Position numbers and translations under genes: made by a program. The notes beneath the pieces were generated by a model, which saw only the letters and a program-made list of their open reading frames with translations, was not told the DNA's origin and ran no database searches. A DNA stretch of 64,000 bases from 67-14 sp020438345 (GTDB taxonomy: Bacteria > Actinomycetota > Thermoleophilia > Solirubrobacterales > 70-9), in assembly GCA_937872475.1 (NCBI GenBank), contig CALMSY010000012.1, positions 62,001 through 126,000 of the forward strand, given 5' to 3'. The first letter of the stretch is position 1. Every line of letters starts with the position of its first letter. Shown here piece after piece: positions 7,459-15,484 of the stretch.

Positions 7459-8358
7459 TCAACCGGTGCCTTCGGCTTCCGGGTCGGTCCAGACCTCCTT
7501 CTCCCAGGGCGCAGTGATCGGATCGAATCGGGCCGGGCGGGAAAGCGGGCCGTCCTTGATCGACTCAAGCGGGACCAGACGGACCAGGCCCGCCGGTGTG
7601 TAGCCGGGGTAGTTCTCCTCGTCGACATCATCGTCGACGTTGCCGGCGTGGCTGCCACCGGCGATCAGGTAGGTCCCGGTCGCCTCGCCCCAGCCACCCT
7701 TTTCCCTGAGTCCGGCCGCTTCAGTGGCATCGGTCACGATGCTCCAGCCGGCGTCAGAACCCCAGTTCGCAACCGAACGGCCGTGGTTGTATCCGGCATG
7801 CGACGAAGCCCTCTGGCTGATCGACCCGTCAGCATCTATCCGGACCTGCATTGACTCCCAGTCGTGAGGGTGAAAGCCCTGCTCCTCCAGCACCGGGGCA
7901 CCACGAAGCGAAGCGCTCTCCGGGTAATAGGCCCAGTACTGGATATACGTCGCAGAGCCTCGTTTCAGCACGCGTGTGAAGAGTGTCACCGGTTCGCCTG
8001 CGGTCGACCGGGTCACTTCACCCTCCCCCGGCCCGTCAGCGCACCATGGTGACCGGCAGGTGCGGTAATCGACGGGCAAACCAAGCATGTCCGGGCCGTA
8101 CATCAGGGTGGGAGTCCCTGACCTGACCAGTTCTGCGAGTTCCTCACCGTAGGTTGACTCAAGCGAGCCTTCTCCGGCGCAACCTCCGGAAAGTGAAGCA
8201 GCACAGAGCAGACCGGTTGAAACCGAGTGGATCAGGGCGGTCCCCGGCACCTTTACTCCGGCCGCGAACATACCGGCCATCACCGCCACCAGCATGAAGA
8301 CAAGTCCGATCCATTCAACCGTCGACTGTCCACGCCTTTCCCTCAGCATCTCCGCCAT
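7459..8358 (-). CDS. Pilin-signal secreted protein with Vps62-like C-terminal domain
   Basis: A 299-residue protein. Residues 1-30 form a class III signal: basic R-E-R-R, then G before QSTVEWIGLVFMLVAVMAGM, with the glutamate at +5 of the mature protein as in TadE/Flp pilin-like proteins. A secreted domain follows. It contains YIQYWAYYPES, G-F-H-P-H-D-W-E-S-M-Q-V-R-I-D and SSHAGYNHG, which resemble the Y-W, D-W-E and S-x-H motifs of Vps62/DUF946-like domains; this is a motif-level assignment. Several cysteines (CAASLSGGC, CRSPWC) suggest disulfides outside the cell. An AGGA lies upstream of ATG 8358. The prepilin peptidase at 2249-2704 could process it. I do not know a function. Confidence 0.78.
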   Translation of the reverse strand: MAEMLRERRGQSTVEWIGLVFMLVAVMAGMFAAGVKVPGTALIHSVSTGLLCAASLSGGCAGEGSLESTYGEELAELVRSGTPTLMYGPDMLGLPVDYRTCRSPWCADGPGEGEVTRSTAGEPVTLFTRVLKRGSATYIQYWAYYPESASLRGAPVLEEQGFHPHDWESMQVRIDADGSISQRASSHAGYNHGRSVANWGSDAGWSIVTDATEAAGLREKGGWGEATGTYLIAGGSHAGNVDDDVDEENYPGYTPAGLVRLVPLESIKDGPLSRPARFDPITAPWEKEVWTDPEAEGTG

Positions 8359-8450
8359 GAGCTGATCCTGACCCGAGGCTGCTCACATGTGGTTGAACTT
8401 TCAGACAATCAGGTCACGGACTGCGGAAGAAAGCCTCCGGCTGTCGCCGA

Positions 8451-8456
8451 TAGAGT
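8451..8456 (+). promoter_or_regulatory. Leaderless-type -10 element
   Basis: TAGAGT ends exactly 6 bases before ATG 8463, with no ribosome site. Confidence 0.5.
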
Positions 8457-8462
8457 CAATCC

Positions 8463-8744
8463 ATGGCCGACCGCAGAAAGCCCAACTCGCCGCCTCCCGC
8501 CGCCCAGAAGAAGGACCTCCAGTGGAAGTTCTGGGTTTTCGGGATAGCGGTGCTGCTGCTTCTGATCGTCGTGCTGCAGAACTCCCAGCATGTCGAGTTC
8601 AAGATTCTCTTCCTGGTCGACACCTCTGCGCCGCTCGTCCTGCTGCTCCTTCTGGCCGCGGTGATCGGGGCCGTGATCGGCTACACCGCCCCGATCCTGC
8701 GCCGTCACCGCCACAAGACCCGCCAGGAATACGGCAAGGAATAG
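8463..8744 (+). CDS. LapA/DUF1049 family small membrane protein
   Basis: A 93-residue protein with two membrane helices (about residues 22-40 and 55-77). Between them is the LapA signature V-L-Q-N-S-Q-H-V-E-F-K-I-L-F. It has a basic, proline-containing N-terminus and a basic cytoplasmic tail (RRHRHKTRQEYGKE). LapA proteins in other bacteria are implicated in lipopolysaccharide assembly; in an actinobacterium the role is unknown. It is a single gene with a leaderless-type promoter, convergent with the methyltransferase. Confidence 0.87.
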   Translation: MADRRKPNSPPPAAQKKDLQWKFWVFGIAVLLLLIVVLQNSQHVEFKILFLVDTSAPLVLLLLLAAVIGAVIGYTAPILRRHRHKTRQEYGKE

Positions 8745-8777
8745 CCGGCTGCCACCCGACGGCCGGAAGTGACTGAA

Positions 8778-9698
8778 TCAGCCGGTGCCGAGGCGGTCCC
8801 GGGTAACCGAAATCGCCTCCGGGCTGGAATCAAGCAGGACGTATCGGCGATCGAGCTTTTGGCAGACAGCTCCAAGCGTGCCGGAACCGCAGAAGGGATC
8901 GAGACAAAGATCGCCGGGCCGACTTGAAGCGGTGACCATCCGGCTCAGAATCCCTTCCGGTTTCTGGGTCGGGTAACCCGTCTTTTCGGAACCGTTGGTC
9001 GGCACGATCGTGTGCCACCAGACATCGGTCGGCAACTTGCCTTTCGCAGCCTTCTCCGGGGTGACCAGGCCGGGGGCCATGTAGGGCTCCCGGTCCACCT
9101 CGGTCGAATCAAAGAAGTACTGCTCCGGGTCCTTCACATAAACCAGGATCGTGTCGTGCTTGGCCGGCCAGCGGCTCTTCGACTTGCCACCGTAGTCATA
9201 GGCCCAGATGATCTCGTTGAGGAAGCACTCCCGGCCGAAGATCGAATCGAGGAGCACCTTCACGTAGTGGGCTTCCCGGTAGTCGATGTGAAGGTAAAGG
9301 GTGCCGGTTTCATTCAGCAACCGATGGATCTGTTCGAGCCGGGGAGCCAGGAAAGCGGTGAAGTCGTCGAAGCTATCGGCATAGGAGGACCCGGATGCGA
9401 CCGTGCCAGTCCCCGTTGCGACCGTGCCAGACTCAGACCCGGATGCGGCCTCACCAATCTCCGACCCGGCCGCGGTTCCTTCCCCCTCCGGTTCCACCGC
9501 TTCGGTCCGGTAGCGACGACCACCGAATCCGGTCCGGTCACCACCTTCATCGGCAACGGTCCTGACCCGTTTGCGGGACTGCTGCCTGCCGGTGTTGAAC
9601 GGCGGGGCGGCGGAGATCAACTGGAAGCTGCCCGCCTCCATCCGGGCCATCAATTCGAGGTTGTCCCCCAGGAGGATCCGGTTTCCGGAATCGGCCAC
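8778..9698 (-). CDS. Site-specific DNA methyltransferase-like protein with altered motif IV
   Basis: A 306-residue beta-class N4/N6 methyltransferase. After R-I-L-L-G-D-N-L-E-L-M it has the motif IV region ISAAPPFNTG; the expected D-P-P-F catalytic aspartate is alanine here (read directly as GCC-CCG-CCG). The rest looks intact: LYLHIDYREAHYVK, NEIIWAYDYGGKSKSRWPAK, WWHTIVPTNGSEKTGYPTQKP and the SAM-binding LDPFCGSGTLGAVC. A low-complexity Gly/Ser/Thr/Glu stretch of about 45 residues interrupts it after the F-G-G-R-R-Y region. Start GTG 9698 is 6 bases past TACGGT; a TTG at 9746 would add 16 residues. No restriction endonuclease gene is adjacent. It may be inactive in methylation or use a different acid. 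Confidence 0.85.
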   Translation of the reverse strand: MADSGNRILLGDNLELMARMEAGSFQLISAAPPFNTGRQQSRKRVRTVADEGGDRTGFGGRRYRTEAVEPEGEGTAAGSEIGEAASGSESGTVATGTGTVASGSSYADSFDDFTAFLAPRLEQIHRLLNETGTLYLHIDYREAHYVKVLLDSIFGRECFLNEIIWAYDYGGKSKSRWPAKHDTILVYVKDPEQYFFDSTEVDREPYMAPGLVTPEKAAKGKLPTDVWWHTIVPTNGSEKTGYPTQKPEGILSRMVTASSRPGDLCLDPFCGSGTLGAVCQKLDRRYVLLDSSPEAISVTRDRLGTG

Positions 9699-9704
9699 CC
9701 GCCA

Positions 9705-9710
9705 ACCGTA
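9705..9710 (-). promoter_or_regulatory. Leaderless-type -10 element for the methyltransferase gene
   Basis: Minus-strand TACGGT lies exactly 6 bases before GTG 9698. This is the reason for preferring that start over TTG 9746. Confidence 0.45.
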
Positions 9711-9771
9711 AAGGTTCGGCCGGGGCAGAAAAGTTTCCGATTTCAAAGCAACCGTCCGGTCCGTACGGATG

Positions 9772-9819
9772 CGGTGTCACGAGACAGGTATCGAAATCCG
9801 GACCTTTCTCGTGACACCG
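9772..9819. repeat. 18-bp near-perfect inverted repeat between pntB and the methyltransferase gene
   Basis: CGGTGTCACGAGACAGGT (9772-9789) pairs with 9802-9819 with one mismatch, leaving a 12-base loop. It lies downstream of pntB and upstream of the methyltransferase gene on the same strand. No U-tract follows, so if it is a terminator it is of the tail-less type; otherwise it may be a dispersed hairpin element. Confidence 0.8.
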
Positions 9820-9840
9820 TTGCGATTGCAACCCGCGTCA

Positions 9841-9856
9841 CCGGGCCTGGGCCCGG
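9841..9856 (-). terminator. Small GC-rich hairpin just downstream of pntB
   Basis: CCGGGC-CTGG-GCCCGG, a 6-bp stem with a four-base loop, 15 bases past the pntB stop. There is no U-tract. It may act together with the larger hairpin at 9772-9819. Confidence 0.35.
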
Positions 9857-9870
9857 TTGGAAACGGCCGA

Positions 9871-11388
9871 CTAAAGGTTCCCGAGTTCGGCGACGATGTC
9901 CTGAACGGTGCCCTTGGCGTCGCCAAAGACCATCGCGGTCTTCTCGTTGTAGAAGAGATCGTTGTCGATCCCGGCGAAGCCGGCGGACATCGAGCGTTTG
10001 AGGACTAGCACCTGCTGGGCTTCGTCGACCTCGATGATCGGCATGCCGTAGATCGGGCTGGACTCATCGGTCTTGGCGGCCGGGTTGGTGACATCGTTGG
10101 CGCCGATCACCACGCAGACATCGGTCTGCGGCAGCTCCGGGTTGATCTCGTCCATCTCCTTGAGCTGGTCGTAGGGCACGTCGGCCTCGGCCAGCAGCAC
10201 GTTCATGTGGCCGGGCATGCGGCCGGCGACGGGATGGATCGCGTAGTTGACGGTCACACCCTTCTTGTTCAGCTCGTCCGCCATTTCCTTGACCGTGTGC
10301 TGGGCCTGGGCGACAGCGAGTCCGTAACCCGGGACGATCACAACCGAATCCGCATAGGCGAGAGCGATCGCGGCGTCCTGGGCGTTCATCGAACGGTACG
10401 GGCGCTGCTCCTGGTCGCCGCCGCCACCACCTGAGGTTGAGCCCATCCCGCCGAAGAGAATGTTCGCAACGGAGCGGTTCATCGCCGTCGCCATCGCGAG
10501 GGTGAGGATGGTGCCGGAGGAACCGACCAGGGTGCCCGCCACGATCAGCGCCGTGTTGTCGAGCGCGATACCCGCCGCTGCGGCGGAGAGGCCGGTGAAG
10601 GCGTTGAGCAGAGAGATCACGACCGGCATGTCGGCTCCGCCAATCGGCATGACCACACCCAGGCCGAGCAGCGCGGAGACAACCAGCATGCCGATGAAGA
10701 GTGGCTCATTCAGATCAAGGACATCGTTGTTGATGCCGAGAATCACTCCGCCGACAATCAGGATGGCCAGCAGGATGGCGTTAATGACCTTCTGGCCGGG
10801 CAGGGCCAGTGGCTGGCTGGGGATCAGGTCCTGCAGTTTGGCGAAGGCAACATTCGAACCCCAGAAAGAGATCGAACCGATGACCATCGCCAGCAGGGTC
10901 GGAATCATCACCTCAAGCGGGACTTCCGCGACCGCCTGAAGGCTCTTCGAGACGACGATGCTCAGGTTCTCGAAATCAAGGAAGAAGGTATGCGAAACCG
11001 GTTCCTTGCTTGAAATCACATCGCCGAGATGCACCCAGTGGCGATACTCGGACCAGGCGATCAGGGCGATTGCGCCGCCGCCGAGGCCGTTGTAGAGGGC
11101 CACCATTTGGGGCATCTCGGTCATCTTGACCCGCTTCGAAGCCACCGCTCCGACGATCGTGCCGACCAGGATGCCGACGATGATGATGCCCCAGTTGCCG
11201 ATTCCATCGAGAGCCAGGGTGGTGGCAACGGCAATCGCCATGCCGATCGCCGCAACTCCGTTTCCTCGTCTGGCCGAAGTCGGGTGAGTGCCCTGCTTGA
11301 TCCCGATGATGAACAGCGAGAAGCTGATTATGTAGAGAATCGCGACCAGCGACGAATCCGGCGCCAGCGCAGCAAGCAACGGACTCAC
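9871..11388 (-). CDS. pntB: NAD(P) transhydrogenase, beta subunit (membrane and NADP-binding)
   Basis: A 505-residue subunit of the proton-translocating transhydrogenase, which uses the proton gradient to reduce NADP+ with NADH. About nine membrane helices cover residues 10-270. The NADP-binding domain III follows: VVIVPGYGLAVAQAQHTVKE near 350, I-H-P-V-A-G-R-M-P-G-H-M-N-V-L-L-A-E, V-C-V-V-I-G-A-N-D-V-T-N-P-A and KRSMSAGFAGIDNDLFY. A Gly/Gln-rich linker (SGGGGGDQEQRPYRS) sits between the two. Start GTG 11388 overlaps the pntA2 stop (GTGA), so all three pnt genes form one coupled operon. Confidence 0.96.
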   Translation of the reverse strand: MSPLLAALAPDSSLVAILYIISFSLFIIGIKQGTHPTSARRGNGVAAIGMAIAVATTLALDGIGNWGIIIVGILVGTIVGAVASKRVKMTEMPQMVALYNGLGGGAIALIAWSEYRHWVHLGDVISSKEPVSHTFFLDFENLSIVVSKSLQAVAEVPLEVMIPTLLAMVIGSISFWGSNVAFAKLQDLIPSQPLALPGQKVINAILLAILIVGGVILGINNDVLDLNEPLFIGMLVVSALLGLGVVMPIGGADMPVVISLLNAFTGLSAAAAGIALDNTALIVAGTLVGSSGTILTLAMATAMNRSVANILFGGMGSTSGGGGGDQEQRPYRSMNAQDAAIALAYADSVVIVPGYGLAVAQAQHTVKEMADELNKKGVTVNYAIHPVAGRMPGHMNVLLAEADVPYDQLKEMDEINPELPQTDVCVVIGANDVTNPAAKTDESSPIYGMPIIEVDEAQQVLVLKRSMSAGFAGIDNDLFYNEKTAMVFGDAKGTVQDIVAELGNL

Positions 11389-11747
11389 GAGCCGGCCTCC
11401 GTCGAATCAGCTGCAGCATCGGAGGCAGATCCCTCACCGGCAACTATGGGCTCCGCGGGCTCGGGCTTCTTTTTCTTGGGCCCGAACATCTCCAGCATGC
11501 GGTCGGTGACCATGAAACCACCAACGATGTTGATCGTTCCGAAGACGATCGCGATAAAGCCAATCAACTCGCCGACGAAGTCGTCTGCGTAACCGACCAC
11601 GATCAGGCCGCCCAGCAGCACGATTCCGTGGATCGCGTTGGTCTGCGACATCAGTGGCGTGTGCAGGGTGGTCGGTACCTTGGAGATCACCTCGAAGCCG
11701 ACGAAGACCGCCAGCACGAGGATGGTTATCTCGGTTACGAGGTCCAT
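11385..11747 (-). CDS. pntA2: NAD(P) transhydrogenase, alpha subunit 2 (membrane part)
   Basis: A 120-residue protein with three to four membrane helices. It contains F-V-G-F-E-V-I-S-K-V-P-T-T-L-H-T-P-L-M-S near residues 15-34, with N-A-I-H-G-I after it, the hallmark of the small alpha-2 subunit in organisms with split PntA. A charged tail (KKKKPEPAEP, then acidic) extends past the last helix. It shares one base with the pntA1 stop (TGATG at 11745-11749) and four bases with pntB. It forms part of the proton channel with PntB. Confidence 0.95.
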   Translation of the reverse strand: MDLVTEITILVLAVFVGFEVISKVPTTLHTPLMSQTNAIHGIVLLGGLIVVGYADDFVGELIGFIAIVFGTINIVGGFMVTDRMLEMFGPKKKKPEPAEPIVAGEGSASDAAADSTEAGS

Positions 11748-12865
11748 CAGCGGGCAGTCCTCTCTCCGCGAATCTCACCGTCGTGGGTGATCGTCGCGGC
11801 ATCGATGATGTCGTCCTCGAAGTCCAGGGTCAGGTTGCCCTCCCCGGTGATCATCAGTCCGAGCAGGTTCTCGAGGTTCTTGGCATAAAGCTGGGAGGCG
11901 TGGCCGGGCAGCTCGGAAGCGAGGTTTTTCGGTCCGACGATCTTTACGCCGTCCTTGACCACGGTCTGGCCGGGCTCGGTCAGTTCGCAGTTGCCCCCGG
12001 TTTCGGCAGCCAGGTCGAGGATCACGGAGCCGGGGCCCATGTTGGCTACACCGGCCGCAGTAATCAGGGTCGGTGCAGCCCGGCCCGGTATCGCGGCCGT
12101 GGTGATGATCACATCCTGGCGGGCGGCGTTCTGATCGATCGCATCGCGAACCTGCTGGTTTTCCTCGTCGGTGAGCGGCCGGGCGTAACCACCTTCGTCC
12201 TCGGCATCGGGGATGAAGTCAAGCTCCAGCGGACGACCACCCAGGGAAGCGATCTGCTCCCATGCGGCGCGGCGGATGTCGAAACCTGTGACGATGGCAC
12301 CGAGGCGTTTGGCTGTGGCGACCGCCTGCAGCCCGGCCACGCCGGCACCGAGCACCAGCACACGAACCGGGCGGATCGTGCCCGCAGCAGTGGTAAGCAT
12401 GCCCCAGAACCGCCCCGACTCCTGCGCGGCTCTCAGAGTCGCTGCGTAGCCCGCTGCGGTTGCCTGGGAAGAAAGCGCGTCCATCGCCTGGGCCCGGGTT
12501 GTCCGCGGGATCAGCTCCATCGCGAGAGCCGTGGTCCCGGCCGACGCCAGTGCCTTGTTTGACTCCGCGTCGGTCAGCGGAGAGAGATGGCTGATCAGAT
12601 ATTGACCCTTTTTCAACTCGCCGATTTCGGCCGCAGAAAGCGGCGCGACATGGAGGAGCAGATCCGCGGCGAGCACGTCGGCATGTGAGCCGACGGAGGC
12701 TCCGGCCTCCTCGTACTGGGCATCCGGATGCCCGGCAGCATCGCCGGCTCCGGACTCGACGACGATCGCGACGCCCTCACGCTTGAGTAGCGACTTGACC
12801 GACTCGGGAACCAGGGCAACCCGGTTCTCCCCTTCAGCAGTTTCTCTGGGTACACCGATCTTCAT
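11747..12865 (-). CDS. pntA1: NAD(P) transhydrogenase, alpha subunit 1 (NAD-binding)
   Basis: A 372-residue soluble subunit that binds NADH, related to alanine dehydrogenase. It begins MKIGVPRETAEGENRVALVP, then has R-T-T-R-A-Q-A-M-D-A-L-S-S-Q near 130 and the Rossmann motif VLVLGAGVAGLQAVATAKRLGA near 168, followed by R-P-L-T-D-E-E and P-G-R-A-A-P-T-L-I-T. ATG 12865 matches the family start; a TTG two codons upstream is also open. It is the first gene of pntA1-A2-B. The oxidoreductase gene ends 77 bases upstream on the same strand, so read-through is possible. Confidence 0.95.
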   Translation of the reverse strand: MKIGVPRETAEGENRVALVPESVKSLLKREGVAIVVESGAGDAAGHPDAQYEEAGASVGSHADVLAADLLLHVAPLSAAEIGELKKGQYLISHLSPLTDAESNKALASAGTTALAMELIPRTTRAQAMDALSSQATAAGYAATLRAAQESGRFWGMLTTAAGTIRPVRVLVLGAGVAGLQAVATAKRLGAIVTGFDIRRAAWEQIASLGGRPLELDFIPDAEDEGGYARPLTDEENQQVRDAIDQNAARQDVIITTAAIPGRAAPTLITAAGVANMGPGSVILDLAAETGGNCELTEPGQTVVKDGVKIVGPKNLASELPGHASQLYAKNLENLLGLMITGEGNLTLDFEDDIIDAATITHDGEIRGERTAR

Positions 12866-12942
12866 GGACAAGGCCGACTCAGATTATGGGAATTGAACGA
12901 ACGAGGGGTCTCCGGCTTGACGCAGGTCCCTGATCTTCTGCC

Positions 12943-13992
12943 CTAATCCTGCGTCAGAGCCGCCAGACGCTCGACCGTATGCCTCATCTGATCTACCTCC
13001 GGATGGACCGGGGTCGCAATCAGACGATCGATCCCGTTCTCACGGAAACGGTCCAGTCGCCCGGAAACTTCTTCTTCGGTCCCGATCAGAGAAACCGCAT
13101 TGACCAGTTCGTCGGGGAGAGCCTTGAAGGCACCTTCCTTGTCGCCCGACTGGAATCGTTCCTGGACCTCGTCGGCCACGTCGCCAAAGCCGAACCGGTG
13201 TGACAGGTCAACGTAGAAATTCGTCTTCTTCGAACCCATCCCGCCGAGGTAGAGCACCAGACCCATGCGGACCGTGTTGCGGGCGGCTTCAAGGTCGCCG
13301 TCGATCGCGACCTGGACGGAGGGTGAGATCTCGAGGTCTGCGCGGGTCCGCCCGCCAGCGGCGAGGCCCTTTTCGATGTGTTCACCCCAGGCCTCTTCGA
13401 ACTTGTCGACGCTGAAGAAGATCGGAATCCAGCCGTCAGCAACTTCTGCCGCGATTTCGACCGAACGGCGGCCGATCGCGCCGAGGAAGATCGGAATGTG
13501 GTTTCGGATCGGCTTGAAGTTGAGCTTCAAGGGCTTGCCCTGACCGTCGGGCAGGGGCAGTTGGTAGTGCTCGCCCTGATGGTCGAGCTTGCCTTCGCGG
13601 GCGATGATCTCCCGAACCACCTCGACGTACTCCCTGGTGCGGCCCCACGGCTTTCCGTAGGGAACCCCGTACCAGCCTTCGGAGACCTGAGGGCCCGAGG
13701 GACCAAAACCGAACATGAACCGGCCGTTGGAAAGCGTGTCGATCGTTGCCCCGGCCATCGCGGCGGCGGCAGGCGGCCGGGCCGGCACCTGCATGATCGC
13801 GGCACCGAGGTTGATCTTCTCGGTCTGCGCTGCAAGCCAGGCAAGCACGCTCACACAGTCAGATCCGTAGGACTCGGCGACCCAGACCGATTCGTAGCCG
13901 ATGTCCTCCGCGAATTTCACCGCGTCGATGGCATCTTGACCCTTGGGACCGATGCCCCAGTAACCGAGGTACAACCCGAGCTTTAGCGACAT
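12943..13992 (-). CDS. LLM class oxidoreductase, probably F420-dependent
   Basis: A 349-residue luciferase-like protein. It begins LKLGLYLGYWGIGPKGQD, then W-V-A-E-S-Y-G-S-D near residue 40, I-N-L-G-A-A-I-M-Q-V-P-A-R-P-P-A near 60-75, and G-R-F-M-F-G-F-G-P-S-G-P-Q-V-S-E-G-W-Y-G-V. This W-V-A-E-S-Y/G-P-S-G-P-Q-V form is characteristic of actinobacterial F420-dependent LLM proteins. It differs clearly from the enzymes at 6495 and 41103, so the three are not recent duplicates. A leaderless-type -10 precedes ATG 13992, with an inverted repeat just upstream. Substrate unknown. Confidence 0.9.
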   Translation of the reverse strand: MSLKLGLYLGYWGIGPKGQDAIDAVKFAEDIGYESVWVAESYGSDCVSVLAWLAAQTEKINLGAAIMQVPARPPAAAAMAGATIDTLSNGRFMFGFGPSGPQVSEGWYGVPYGKPWGRTREYVEVVREIIAREGKLDHQGEHYQLPLPDGQGKPLKLNFKPIRNHIPIFLGAIGRRSVEIAAEVADGWIPIFFSVDKFEEAWGEHIEKGLAAGGRTRADLEISPSVQVAIDGDLEAARNTVRMGLVLYLGGMGSKKTNFYVDLSHRFGFGDVADEVQERFQSGDKEGAFKALPDELVNAVSLIGTEEEVSGRLDRFRENGIDRLIATPVHPEVDQMRHTVERLAALTQD

Positions 13993-13998
13993 GGGCGC

Positions 13999-14004
13999 AG
14001 ATTA
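13999..14004 (-). promoter_or_regulatory. Leaderless-type -10 element
   Basis: Minus-strand TAATCT lies exactly 6 bases before ATG 13992, with no ribosome site. Confidence 0.5.
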
Positions 14005-14008
14005 CCCC

Positions 14009-14032
14009 AACAGAACACATTCTGGTTTTGTT
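14009..14032. promoter_or_regulatory. Candidate operator upstream of the LLM gene
   Basis: AACAGAAC-8-GTTTTGTT (one mismatch), with CAGAA-4-TTCTG nested in it. It occupies the spacer and -35 region just behind the TAATCT element, where a repressor would block the promoter. No regulator gene is adjacent. Confidence 0.35.
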
Positions 14033-14113
14033 CCATAAGGTGGGCAGATGTGAACGGCAGATGGAGACCGCAGGCAACTGGATTGAAGTCCGGAGCGCTA
14101 TTTGGCGAAAACT

Positions 14114-15379
14114 TCAATCTGGGTGGGTATTTTGCTTCCGCTCCAGGACTTTGAAAATTCCGGGCGCGGCTTCCAACATCGCCCTTACATCGGCCTTGCC
14201 GGGTCGGCCTTCCCAACCGGTCGACGAGCAGTAGACAAGCGCGGATCCAGCTCCCGTGGAAACCCCGAGGCCCGCATCCCGGACCGCGGCCAGAACACCG
14301 ACCGGCAGGCTTTCGGACTCCGCCGCGGATACCACCTCTTCCCGATCGAACCAGAGTGCCGGACCGTCGTAACCAACATCCGATACCAGGCCGATGTAGT
14401 AGCGAATCCCGTAGTACTCGCTCTCGTACTCCATCCACAGCAGGCTGGCTTCACGTCCATCCGGCAGCTTCCCTTCGAAGGATTCGTCAATCGCACCGGG
14501 CAGCGGCAACAGGATGTGAGCGGCGTGGAAAGCAGCCGGATCGATCGGCGAGAAGCCGAGCTCGGCTGCGAAATCCGGTGCCGAAGTGTCCTTTGCTGCG
14601 CCGGCCAGCCTGGTCACCAGCCTGGCCAGGCGACCACCGCGTTCGGCTTTGGTCCAGTTCGTATACCCCTCGGGGCTGCGTGGCCTCGGCACTTCGCCGA
14701 GTCCAACCTGCTCGAGTACCTCGTCCCGGATCCGGCCCGCCACCTTCCCCCCTGTCGCGGCCACCAGGTCGAGATATTCCGGATCAACCTGGTTGCCGGC
14801 CGTTGCCTGGCCCCGCCATTGCGGCAACTCGCAATTGAAGGATCCCGACGAAAGCCGGAAGCCGAAGTCCGGCGGGGTCTCGTGGGCGAGCCAGTCGATC
14901 AGGGTCGGGGTGAACAGCCGATAAAGCCAGACCTGATCCTGACCCCTGGCGATCTCGATCACGAAACGCCGGTTCAGCTCGATCGACTCGAACTCCTGGC
15001 GCTGCCGCGGCCGATTGTCGCCCGCCCACTCGAAAAGCCCGGCCGCGAATTCGTCTGGCCGCACATTCAGGAGCGGCACGTAGGCAACCGTCTCGGCCTG
15101 GCGGGCAATGAACACCGTATGACTCATTCCGGCATCCATCCCGATCGTCTTTCCGAAGGTTGCCTGATGGCGGAGCTTGCCGATCGTCCCGCCCGGCATT
15201 CGCCCGACCAGGGACCAGATCGCATGCTTCACAGGGCCCGGCTGCTGCTCGGGTGGGGGCGCGCCGGGATAGGCGGGGTCAGCGCGGACTTCGAGCCCAC
15301 GTTCGGTCGCATATTCCCTCAACCCGGCCTCGCACCGCTTCAGTTCCTCGAGCGCCGACCCATCGTCTCCGAACGCCAT
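14114..15379 (-). CDS. Conserved-looking protein of unknown function, 421 residues
   Basis: Start ATG 15379 (MAFGDDGSALEELK) follows the good ribosome site GGGGAG; a TTG at 15412 would add 11 residues. The protein is soluble, with no signal peptide or membrane segment. Recognisable stretches are V-K-H-A-I-W-S-L-V-G-R-M-P-G-G, ELNRRFVIEIARGQDQVWLY with L-F-T-P-T-L-I-D-W-L-A, SFNCELPQWRGQA, and near the end ALVYCSSTGWEGRPGKADV. I know no named family. The gene is flanked by an oxidoreductase downstream and is divergent from the P-type ATPase, neither of which explains it. Confidence 0.82.
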   Translation of the reverse strand: MAFGDDGSALEELKRCEAGLREYATERGLEVRADPAYPGAPPPEQQPGPVKHAIWSLVGRMPGGTIGKLRHQATFGKTIGMDAGMSHTVFIARQAETVAYVPLLNVRPDEFAAGLFEWAGDNRPRQRQEFESIELNRRFVIEIARGQDQVWLYRLFTPTLIDWLAHETPPDFGFRLSSGSFNCELPQWRGQATAGNQVDPEYLDLVAATGGKVAGRIRDEVLEQVGLGEVPRPRSPEGYTNWTKAERGGRLARLVTRLAGAAKDTSAPDFAAELGFSPIDPAAFHAAHILLPLPGAIDESFEGKLPDGREASLLWMEYESEYYGIRYYIGLVSDVGYDGPALWFDREEVVSAAESESLPVGVLAAVRDAGLGVSTGAGSALVYCSSTGWEGRPGKADVRAMLEAAPGIFKVLERKQNTHPD

Positions 15380-15484
15380 CCATGTCTCCCCTGCTGGTTG
15401 ATCGAGCGCCAATCCTGAACTACCGCCGGACCCCGGTCAAGCGGCTTCGAACCGTTCAGCCTCCCGACCGGTAACAATCTGCCC

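Noticed and set aside
9390..9435. Repeated GCGACCGTGCCAG as a possible regulatory or recombination site
   Set aside because: It lies in the low-complexity coding stretch of the methyltransferase and is explained by repeated codons.
14102..15418. 438-codon plus-strand frame
   Set aside because: Lies antisense to the 421-residue gene, which has the ribosome site; the plus frame is Arg/Pro/His-rich as expected for a shadow.
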